A DNA stretch of 7,930 nucleotides, taken from NCBI GenBank assembly GCA_050013795.1, contig JBEKEO010000146.1:1-7930 (forward strand). The letters run 5' to 3'. The notes beneath the pieces were generated by a model. That model was not told the DNA's origin. It saw nothing but the letters and a program-made list of their open reading frames with translations, and did not search any database. This stretch comes from CAWHOW01 sp050013795 (GTDB lineage: Bacteria > Bacteroidota > Bacteroidia > Bacteroidales > CG2-30-32-10). Within the stretch, counting starts at the first letter, position 1. Each line of letters starts with the position of its first letter. Both the position numbers and the translations under genes were made by a program. Positions 1 to 5,800 of the stretch are shown piece after piece.

Positions 1-345
1 TTCATTTAAACTCACATACCCATTCTTTTCCAGTATTAGCTCCCTCCAATCGGCAATATAAGCTGAACTTACATTTTTATCTTTATTCGCGGTATAAGGA
101 TAAAGAAAATGAAGATCGGGATGAACTAGTTTTTCATATTTCACACAGGATGGGCAAACGCCGCAAGAATCATCTTCTTTTTTATTTTCGCAACAAATGT
201 ATTGTGAATAAGCAATTGCAAGAGCCAGTTTACCACAACCTTCAGGACCAAGAAAAAGCTGGGCATGGCTTACCCGATTATCCTTTACCGAACGGATTAG
301 CCGCTTTTTTACCAGTTCCTGTCCAACAATTTCTTTAAAAAGCAT
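1..345 (-). CDS. holB: DNA polymerase III delta-prime subunit, N-terminal part (runs off left edge)
   Basis: This is the first 115 codons of a clamp-loader subunit; the rest lies beyond position 1. Delta-prime is part of the cytoplasmic complex that opens the sliding clamp and loads it onto primed DNA. The start has the family look: MLFKEIVGQ, then SHAQLFLGPEGCGK with a P-loop at residues 33-39. A zinc-binding module follows: C52, C61, C64 and C67 in the classic C-x8-C-x2-C-x2-C spacing, ending in CPSCVKY, then HPDLHF. The P-loop lysine is followed by Leu40 rather than Thr/Ser, which fits a delta-prime that does not hydrolyse ATP; that is inference. The ATG at 343-345 is chosen because family similarity begins right there. 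It lies 124 bases downstream of the S41 protease gene on the same strand, with its own possible promoter. The closest alternative is DnaX (gamma/tau), which normally has Thr after the P-loop lysine. Confidence 0.9.
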   Translation of the reverse strand, partial: MLFKEIVGQELVKKRLIRSVKDNRVSHAQLFLGPEGCGKLALAIAYSQYICCENKKEDDSCGVCPSCVKYEKLVHPDLHFLYPYTANKDKNVSSAYIADWRELILEKNGYVSLNE

Positions 346-359
346 TTGGTTTTATTGTC

Positions 360-375
360 GAAGAATCAATTCTTC
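360..375. repeat. Short perfect inverted repeat in the holB leader
   Basis: GAAGAAT and ATTCTTC form perfect 7-base arms around a 2-base centre. The element lies 15 bases before the holB start and just downstream of a possible -7 box, so it would fall in the 5' untranslated region. It could be a small leader hairpin or a protein-binding site. The 2-base loop makes a tight RNA hairpin unlikely unless end pairs open. Function is unknown. Confidence 0.4.
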
Positions 376-386
376 ATAAATTCATA

Positions 387-394
387 CAAAAATA
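387..394 (-). promoter_or_regulatory. Possible Bacteroidota-type -7 element upstream of holB
   Basis: Read on the minus strand this is TATTTTTG, a full match to the Bacteroidota -7 consensus TAnnTTTG. Transcription would begin near position 380, about 35 bases before the holB start. The expected -33 TTTG is poor: only TGTT is present at about 415-418. The 124-base gap after the S41 protease gene contains no convincing terminator, so read-through from that gene is also possible. Confidence 0.4.
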
Positions 395-469
395 GATAAA
401 CTAAATAAAGATTTAACATTATCAAAGATATTGAGCATATTAGCTGCAACCCAGTATTCTTTCTTTTGT

Positions 470-2098
470 TTACTTTATTGTATCCAGAATAGTAATGGCT
501 TTCTGCAGGGTTATGTCGGTTTCTTTTAAAACAGGATAAAATCCCTCGTCATTATAGATATTCCTTCCTATATATGCCTTAAGGTACACCTTAATATAGT
601 TGCTTAAATCGGCAATATTCTTATCATCCTTTTTTAAGCCATTCTTTTCGGCATATGCCATAAAATCAGCAAAGGTTGCATCGTCTATTGTAAAACCTTT
701 AATATACGCTTGAGCATTTTTATACGTATTTTTAATAGTCAGCCTGTTTTTGTCAGTATAATCAAAGGTAAATTGCAGTATCAGTCCTTTATTGAAAATA
801 GAAATAAAATATCTGGAACTCTCTGCTTTTCCTACCGGAACAAAAACATCGGGTTTAATACCTCCGCCGCCATAAACTATTTTACCTTTCGGCGTTTTAA
901 ACTTCAAAGAATCGGGAAGTTTTACCGTATCTGCATTTTCGGATGCGGTATCAAGTAATTGTTCATAAAACTGGTTGTAATATTCTTCAGTACCTTCTTT
1001 ATACGAACGCTGTATACAGCGTCCTGTCGGGGTATAATACCTCGCCACAGTAAGACGTACAGCCGAACCATCGTAAAGCTTCAGTTGTTCCTGTACAAGC
1101 CCTTTGCCAAAAGACCTTCTGCCTATTATCATCCCCCTGTCGTTATCCTGAATGGCCCCCGAAACAATTTCGCTTGCCGAGGCGGTAAACTCATTTATCA
1201 AAATAACCAATTGCCCGTTTTCGAAATTTCCTTCGCTGGTGGCGTTTACTGTTGTCTTAGCCCTGTGCGCCCCTTTGGTATATACGATAAGCTTGTTTTC
1301 GTCTAGAAACTCATCGGCCACATCTATGGCTGCCTGAAGATATCCACCACCGTTGTCGCGTAAATCCAATACGAGTTTTGTCATTCCCTTTGCTTTAAGT
1401 TTTTGAAGTCCGTTAACAAACTCTTCATGCGTTGTGGCTGAAAATTTACTTAGTTTAATATATCCAATATTCTTTGTTAACATGTAGGCGATATCAAGAC
1501 TGTAAGTGGGAATCACACCCCTGGTAATATTAAATTCCAATAGATTTTTTATCCCTCTGCGGAATATGCCTATCTTTACTTTAGTTCCCTTTTTGCCCTT
1601 CAGTTTTTTCATTACTTCATTATTCTTGATCTTTATACCTGCTACATTTTTGCCATCAACTTTAACAATACGGTCGCCTGCAAGTACGCCTATTCCTTCC
1701 GACGGACCGCCAGGCACAATATTCATAACAGTGATACTATCACGCTGGATGCGAAATTCAACGCCTATACCTTCGAAACTTCCCAACAGAGGGTCGTTTG
1801 CATCATTGAATTCTTCAGTTGATATATAAACAGAATGGGGATCGAGTTTGTCAAGCAGGCTGCTTATAGCTTCTTCGGTAAGTTTCTTCCGGGAAATTGT
1901 ATCAACATAAGAGTCATGTATATAATTCAGTACATCATTCAGTTTATCATATTTCCCAATTCCGAATGAAAATATTTTATTCGATGAATTGCCCGATATA
2001 ATAGGGATAAATTTTATTCCTAAACAGACTCCTGCGATAAAAACAAGAGCAAAAAAGATGGGGAGATAAATTTTATAATTCCATTTCTTTTCTTTCAT
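470..2098 (-). CDS. S41 family C-terminal processing protease with PDZ domain
   Basis: A 542-residue serine protease of the CtpA/Tsp type, which cleaves proteins near their C-termini in the periplasm. The N-terminus is basic, followed by one hydrophobic segment (about residues 11-30) with no clear signal peptidase site, so it is probably a membrane anchor with the rest in the periplasm. A PDZ domain spans about 105-190, starting with GSFEGIGVEF and including GDRIVKVDG. The catalytic core follows at about 205-365. It includes LDLRDNGGG (245-252), the nucleophile Ser307 in TASASE, and Lys332 and Gln336 in FGKGLVQ. The 25-residue Ser-Lys spacing equals that of E. coli Tsp. GGGGIKPDV (410-418) and a roughly 120-residue C-terminal extension are, from memory, usual for Bacteroidota homologues. 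All catalytic residues are present, so it should be active. It is divergent from the plus-strand run at 2267 and has a good predicted promoter. Confidence 0.95.
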   Translation of the reverse strand: MKEKKWNYKIYLPIFFALVFIAGVCLGIKFIPIISGNSSNKIFSFGIGKYDKLNDVLNYIHDSYVDTISRKKLTEEAISSLLDKLDPHSVYISTEEFNDANDPLLGSFEGIGVEFRIQRDSITVMNIVPGGPSEGIGVLAGDRIVKVDGKNVAGIKIKNNEVMKKLKGKKGTKVKIGIFRRGIKNLLEFNITRGVIPTYSLDIAYMLTKNIGYIKLSKFSATTHEEFVNGLQKLKAKGMTKLVLDLRDNGGGYLQAAIDVADEFLDENKLIVYTKGAHRAKTTVNATSEGNFENGQLVILINEFTASASEIVSGAIQDNDRGMIIGRRSFGKGLVQEQLKLYDGSAVRLTVARYYTPTGRCIQRSYKEGTEEYYNQFYEQLLDTASENADTVKLPDSLKFKTPKGKIVYGGGGIKPDVFVPVGKAESSRYFISIFNKGLILQFTFDYTDKNRLTIKNTYKNAQAYIKGFTIDDATFADFMAYAEKNGLKKDDKNIADLSNYIKVYLKAYIGRNIYNDEGFYPVLKETDITLQKAITILDTIK

Positions 2099-2142
2099 AA
2101 CTCATGAATTTCAATAAACCATCCGAATATTAGAATAAGTTG

Positions 2143-2173
2143 CGAAGATATATATATGCAGAGACTTACCAAA
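2143..2173 (-). promoter_or_regulatory. Predicted promoter for the S41 protease gene
   Basis: On the minus strand, TTTG (2173-2170) is followed after 19 bases by TATCTTCG (2150-2143). This matches the Bacteroidota pattern TTTG-N19-TAnnTTTG with one mismatch in the -7 box. Transcription would start near 2136, about 38 bases before the ATG. It lies back-to-back with the plus-strand promoter at 2201-2230. Confidence 0.55.
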
Positions 2174-2200
2174 GCATAAAATAATAAGGCCGATCAAGTG

Positions 2201-2230
2201 TTTGTTTTTAACTTAATTGGGTTAATTTTG
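2201..2230 (+). promoter_or_regulatory. Predicted promoter for the four-gene plus-strand run ending in nadE
   Basis: TTTG at 2201-2204 and TAATTTTG at 2223-2230 match both parts of the Bacteroidota promoter consensus exactly, with an 18-base spacer. Transcription would begin near 2237, giving a leader of about 30 bases before the ATG at 2267. I saw no equally good promoter in the short gaps before the next three genes, so this may drive the whole run. Confidence 0.6.
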
Positions 2231-2266
2231 CAATACATTGCTTAATCAAAAAATTAATCTGTAAGT

Positions 2267-2722
2267 ATGAAAAAATATCTATTAATCCTTTCAGCAACTT
2301 TCCTATTGATAGGCAGCAGTCAGGCACAGAGTTCTCAATCGGGTACTAATTACCAGACAGGTACTGAAATTTTTACTACGATAAATGCAGTATTGACTGC
2401 AATGAATACGTCAGGCTTAGTTCCAAAATGGCAATCTGAATATACTCAGGGTATTGGTGTTTTAACAGGGCTGGGGCAGGTTGCTTATGGTATTTATGCG
2501 CAGGCAGGTTCAAATAAATCGACATTGAATATTATTAATTATGCGGTAGGTTCTGCTGCGGTTATTACCAATGCAATTGCTTTTTTTACAACATTAAGTG
2601 GCAATAATAAAAAAACAGCACCTAAAGCACAGAAGAAAACAGCATGGAATATATATTGTGCTCCAACAAATATGAATAACTATGCTATTGGATTCAGCGT
2701 TACAAAGCATTTTAAAATTTAA
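2267..2722 (+). CDS. Small exported hypothetical protein
   Basis: I do not recognise the family of this 151-residue protein. It has a clear signal peptide: MKKY, a hydrophobic core (4-16) and a likely cleavage site after SSQA (residue 20). The mature part has two glycine/alanine-rich hydrophobic stretches, about 63-80 and 87-110. A lysine-rich patch (115-124) follows. The C-terminal segment, about 127-151, alternates polar and nonpolar residues and ends YAIGFSVTKHF, which looks like terminal strands of an outer-membrane protein. It could be a small outer-membrane-associated protein, or the hydrophobic stretches could be membrane helices; neither is established. It is first in the run, about 30 bases after the predicted transcription start, and is followed by only 3 bases before the next start, so co-transcription is likely. 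The ATG is chosen because the signal peptide begins there. Confidence 0.8.
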   Translation: MKKYLLILSATFLLIGSSQAQSSQSGTNYQTGTEIFTTINAVLTAMNTSGLVPKWQSEYTQGIGVLTGLGQVAYGIYAQAGSNKSTLNIINYAVGSAAVITNAIAFFTTLSGNNKKTAPKAQKKTAWNIYCAPTNMNNYAIGFSVTKHFKI

Positions 2723-2725
2723 AAA

Positions 2726-3580
2726 ATGAAATTTGCTCATACAATACAACTGGCTTTTTTTTCATGTCTTACTCTCTTAATTTTTTCATGCGGAGGGAAA
2801 GCAAAAAAATATGCAATATCATCTTGTGATTCTCTTGAAGCTATATACAAACTTAAAACAGTTTCTCGGCTTGCAGAGATAAAGGATGCGGACTCGGTAC
2901 TTTTCCAGGCAACAAACAATAAATGTTATCTGGTCATTTCTAAAAGAACAGAATTGAAAGAGGAACATTTTAAAGGTACTAACGCTTCTTTTTCTTCCAA
3001 TAATCCTGCCGACAGCGATAAGTTTAACGGAACAGAAAGGAAAGCAGCAAAAACTTCTGTTGCCAACGCATATACACTTGAATATAAAAACCTGACATCT
3101 TTCATTAAATCCCTGCCCAGTGACAGCGAAATGGGAAAAGCGCATGTGCCAGATATCAGGACGGATTCCAATTCAAGAAGAGTTGATGAAGAAAAAAAGA
3201 ATGTTCACATCAACGAGTCATGGATATATGCAATTTCAATTCAGCCTGATGGGGATTATCGTCTTATTGTAGGCGATTCCCCCGATATTGGCAAGGCCAT
3301 TTTTTTTAATATTGTCATATCAGGCTTACCTGAAGAAAATAATTCTTCATATGTCAAATTAAGTAAAGCAAGGCAAACATTTAAAGACTTTTTTGGAATT
3401 AAAAATAACTGCAAAAAGAGCACTGTTTTTATTTTAAGCACTCCTGTTGAAATAGAATTTTCAGGCTCTCTTTTCTTCGATAAATTTAATTTTGATAGCA
3501 AAAGTGAAAATGGATATAAAAACTTTAAGCCTAAAAGTTATTGGGAAATTCATCCCATAACGAAAATAAAATTTCTTTAA
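2726..3580 (+). CDS. Predicted lipoprotein with DGDY...WEIHP-type C-terminal domain
   Basis: A 284-residue protein with a lipoprotein signal: a hydrophobic stretch (8-20), then Ser21 and the likely lipidated Cys22, followed by GGKAKK. The absence of acidic residues after the Cys means no obvious surface-export signal, so a periplasm-facing location is the default inference. The middle (70-160) is polar, with many Ser, Lys and Asn, and probably flexible. The C-terminal half has a recognisable pattern: ESWIYAISIQPDGDYRLIVGD (about 164-184), a beta-rich hydrophobic segment, IEFSGSLFFDKF (243-254), and SYWEIHPITKIKF at the end. From memory, DGDYHL...GxxFFD...(W)EIHPV patterns recur in secreted bacterial hypothetical proteins, with no function I can name. 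It starts 3 bases after the upstream stop and ends 45 bases before the next lipoprotein gene. Substrate and partners are unknown. Confidence 0.8.
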   Translation: MKFAHTIQLAFFSCLTLLIFSCGGKAKKYAISSCDSLEAIYKLKTVSRLAEIKDADSVLFQATNNKCYLVISKRTELKEEHFKGTNASFSSNNPADSDKFNGTERKAAKTSVANAYTLEYKNLTSFIKSLPSDSEMGKAHVPDIRTDSNSRRVDEEKKNVHINESWIYAISIQPDGDYRLIVGDSPDIGKAIFFNIVISGLPEENNSSYVKLSKARQTFKDFFGIKNNCKKSTVFILSTPVEIEFSGSLFFDKFNFDSKSENGYKNFKPKSYWEIHPITKIKFL

Positions 3581-3625
3581 AATATTAAAGCGAAACACTC
3601 TACCTCTAATTTAAAAACCTCAATT

Positions 3626-4075
3626 ATGAAAAACCCCATTACTTTATTATTGATCTTAACAGCACTTACGATAGCCTCATGCAAACATATTTCTTTTTCT
3701 CACCCAATGAGCATTTCAGAGCTGATTACATTTACCGATCAACATAATACAGACTGTAAATCCAAACTTAGACATGACGGCGAAGAAGCAGTTATTGTTG
3801 CGTATATTCAAAAGTTAAATACATTCCCGAAGGAAAACAGATTTCAGATTTTCGAAAGCACTGATATTGGAAGTAGTCGTATTGATGTAAATGTTAGCGA
3901 TAAATCGATGGAGGTGTTTACTAAAATATCACAACAGTTAGGTAAATTAGGCGAAAACGACTTTGTTCAAATAAAAGTAAAAGGTGTTATTACCGGTAAA
4001 GCACTTGCGATGAATGGTAATTGCAGAATGGGTGTATTACTTACCATTTCGAGTCCCGATTATATTAAGTTCTGA
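3626..4075 (+). CDS. Small predicted lipoprotein with possible OB-fold
   Basis: A 149-residue protein with a strong lipoprotein signal: MKNP, a hydrophobic core (5-16) and lipobox TIASC with Cys19 as the likely lipidated residue. The mature part, about 54-149, reads as alternating beta strands: EAVIVAYIQKL, NRFQIFES, SSRIDVNVS, a helix with VFTKISQQL, then a glycine turn and DFVQIKVKGVITG, and finally GVLLTISSPDYIKF. This order resembles small OB-fold proteins of the tRNA-anti-like or BOF type, but that rests on pattern reading and is not proven. Two further cysteines (44 and 133) could form a disulfide in the periplasm. It lies 45 bases after one lipoprotein gene and 15 bases before nadE, so it is probably co-transcribed with both. 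No enzymatic motif is visible. Confidence 0.8.
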   Translation: MKNPITLLLILTALTIASCKHISFSHPMSISELITFTDQHNTDCKSKLRHDGEEAVIVAYIQKLNTFPKENRFQIFESTDIGSSRIDVNVSDKSMEVFTKISQQLGKLGENDFVQIKVKGVITGKALAMNGNCRMGVLLTISSPDYIKF

Positions 4076-4090
4076 GACGACAATAATAAT

Positions 4091-5758
4091 ATGAAAATCG
4101 CATTAGCACAACTGAATTATCATATCGGTAATTTTGAAAGCAATACAAATAAAATACTGGATTGCATTCAAAAGGCAAAGTCGCAAAATGCCGATTTGGT
4201 AGTGTTTTCAGAGCTTGCTATTTGCGGTTATCCCCCACGTGATTTTCTTGAGTTTGATCACTTTATTTTAAAATGCATTGATTGTATTAATACCATTGCT
4301 GCTAGTTGCGTTAATATTGCAGCTATTGTTGGCTCACCAAGTTTCAATCCTGAACTGAAAGGGAAAAGGCTTTATAATTCTGCTTTCTTTTTGAAAGATG
4401 GAAAAGTAAATGAAATAAGGCACAAAACCTTGCTCCCCACTTATGATGTATTTGATGAATACAGGTATTTTGAGCCAAACAGGAACTTTGAAACTATTGA
4501 ATATAAAGGTGTAAATATTGCCTTAAATATTTGCGAAGACCTTTGGAATATTTCTGATGATCCGCTGTATGTGACGAATCCAATGGATGAGTTATTAAAA
4601 CAAAAACCCGACATCATTATTAATATTGCAGCATCACCGTTTCATTATAAGCAATCAGAGATCCGCAAAGAAATTTTAACAGCGAATTCAAAACATTATC
4701 ATATACCATTATTATATGTGAATCATGTGGGAGCTCAAACAGAACTTTTATTTGATGGCGGTTCCATGGCAATTGATAATAAAGGAAATATTGTTGAAGA
4801 ACTGAATTATTTTGAAGAAGACTTGAAGATTTATGAATTACGATTTACGAATGACGATTTGGGCAAATATAATATCATTCCAATAAATACTAAATCTAAA
4901 ATCGTAAATCGTAAATCTAAAATCGAATTGATTCACGATGCTTTGATGATGGGAATAAAAAACTATTTCCAAAAGCTGGGCTTTAAGCAGGCAGTGCTTG
5001 GTTTATCAGGAGGCATTGATTCTGCTGTAACATGCGTACTTGCGACTGAAGCGTTAGGTAAAGAGAACGTGAAGGGCGTGCTTCTTCCTTCCCGTTTTTC
5101 TTCAGATCACTCTATAAAAGATGCTGAAGAACTGGCAAAGAATTTAGGGATCCCTTACGAAATAATTGAGATTGAAGAAGCATTCCATGCATTTGAAGAA
5201 ACACTTAAACCATCGTTTGCAGGTAAGCCTTTCGATCTGGCAGAAGAAAATATACAGGCGCGTGTTCGCGCTGTTATACTGATGGCGCTGTCAAATAAAT
5301 TTGGTTATATACTTTTAAATACATCAAACAAAAGCGAAGCTGCTGTTGGTTATGGAACTTTATACGGCGACATGTGCGGCGGTATTTCTGTATTGGGTGA
5401 TGTGTACAAAACACAGGTGTATGAACTTGCAAATTATATCAATAAAGAAAAAGAGATCATTCCAAATAATTCCATAGTAAAACCACCATCGGCAGAACTT
5501 CGCCCCAATCAAAAGGATCAGGATTCATTACCGGAATATAAACTGTTAGACAAAATCCTTTTCCAGTATATTGAAATGAATGCCGGTCCTGATGATATCG
5601 TTGCCATGGGTTTTGATGAAGCCATTGTTCACAAGGTACTGAAAATGGTGAACACAAGCGAATGGAAACGTTATCAAACCCCGCCTATTCTTCGCATTTC
5701 GCCAAAAGCTTTCGGAATGGGACGAAGAATGCCTATTGCGGCAAAATATCTTGCATAA
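4091..5758 (+). CDS. nadE: Glutamine-dependent NAD+ synthetase
   Basis: A 555-residue two-domain cytoplasmic enzyme for the last step of NAD+ synthesis. It converts nicotinate adenine dinucleotide, ATP and glutamine to NAD+, AMP, pyrophosphate and glutamate. The N-terminal nitrilase-type amidase (about 1-248) has the expected triad: Glu41 in FSELAICGYPP, Lys112 in RHKTLLPTYDVFDEYRYF and Cys148 in NICEDLW. The C-terminal synthetase (about 280-555) has the ATP pyrophosphatase loop LGLSGGIDSAV (SGGIDS at 306-311). It also has TSNKSEAAVGYGTLYGDMCGG (411-431) and PPSAELRPNQKDQDSLPEY (465-483). All key residues are present, so it should be active and able to use glutamine. The linker (about 249-279) is encoded by a heptamer inverted repeat described separately. 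It is last in a plus-strand run after two lipoprotein genes and is followed by a hairpin. Flavobacteria often have gldB-gldC-nadE; that order is not seen here. Confidence 0.97.
   Translation: MKIALAQLNYHIGNFESNTNKILDCIQKAKSQNADLVVFSELAICGYPPRDFLEFDHFILKCIDCINTIAASCVNIAAIVGSPSFNPELKGKRLYNSAFFLKDGKVNEIRHKTLLPTYDVFDEYRYFEPNRNFETIEYKGVNIALNICEDLWNISDDPLYVTNPMDELLKQKPDIIINIAASPFHYKQSEIRKEILTANSKHYHIPLLYVNHVGAQTELLFDGGSMAIDNKGNIVEELNYFEEDLKIYELRFTNDDLGKYNIIPINTKSKIVNRKSKIELIHDALMMGIKNYFQKLGFKQAVLGLSGGIDSAVTCVLATEALGKENVKGVLLPSRFSSDHSIKDAEELAKNLGIPYEIIEIEEAFHAFEETLKPSFAGKPFDLAEENIQARVRAVILMALSNKFGYILLNTSNKSEAAVGYGTLYGDMCGGISVLGDVYKTQVYELANYINKEKEIIPNNSIVKPPSAELRPNQKDQDSLPEYKLLDKILFQYIEMNAGPDDIVAMGFDEAIVHKVLKMVNTSEWKRYQTPPILRISPKAFGMGRRMPIAAKYLA
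4835..4925 (+). repeat. Heptamer-based inverted repeat inside nadE
   Basis: The right part (4891-4925) is exactly five 7-base units: TAAATCT, AAAATCG, TAAATCG, TAAATCT, AAAATCG. The 14-base block TAAATCTAAAATCG therefore recurs after 21 bases, a multiple of three that keeps frame. The left part (4835-4860) holds the same kind of units in reverse orientation (AATTACG, ATTTACG, AATGACG). The 26-base arms 4835-4860 and 4899-4924 pair at 21 of 26 positions across a 38-base loop. The element encodes NadE residues about 249-279, including the duplicated KSKI peptide, and sits exactly at the interdomain linker. It looks like a small mobile or intergenic-type repeat tolerated in coding sequence; that is inference. 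Confidence 0.75.
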
Positions 5759-5760
5759 AA

Positions 5761-5781
5761 AAAGCGGGCAATGCCCGCTTT
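5761..5781. terminator. Bidirectional intrinsic terminator between nadE and the M2 peptidase gene
   Basis: AAAGCGGGC and GCCCGCTTT form a perfect 9-base stem with a 3-base loop, located 2 bases after the nadE stop and 19 bases past the end of the convergent peptidase gene. On the minus strand the GC-rich stem is followed by an unbroken T run, a strong terminator for the peptidase transcript. On the plus strand the tract is interrupted (TTTCTTATCTT), so nadE termination may be somewhat weaker. Confidence 0.85.
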
Positions 5782-5800
5782 CTTATCTTAAGTTATTATT

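Noticed and set aside
150..338. Open frame of 62 codons on the plus strand at the left edge
   Set aside because: It overlaps the delta-prime gene on the opposite strand, which has clear motifs; the plus-strand peptide is low-complexity and resembles nothing known.
420..469. Possible terminator after the S41 protease gene
   Set aside because: No stable GC-rich stem with a following T run is present; only short weak pairings around 433-446.
710..1829. Several plus-strand open frames inside the S41 protease gene
   Set aside because: They are antisense shadows of a gene with complete catalytic motifs and have no start context or family resemblance.
2579..2590. Homopolymer T and A runs in the small exported protein and lipoprotein genes as possible frameshifts
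   Set aside because: Both proteins read through the runs with sensible signal peptides and C-termini, so no broken frame is needed.
2737..3501. Four minus-strand open frames opposite the 284-residue lipoprotein gene
   Set aside because: They overlap a frame with a signal sequence, lipobox and operon spacing, and they lack any recognisable features.
2726..3580. Identification as the gliding lipoprotein GldB because it lies near nadE
   Set aside because: Length, motifs and C-terminal pattern do not match what I recall of GldB, and no gldC-like gene follows.
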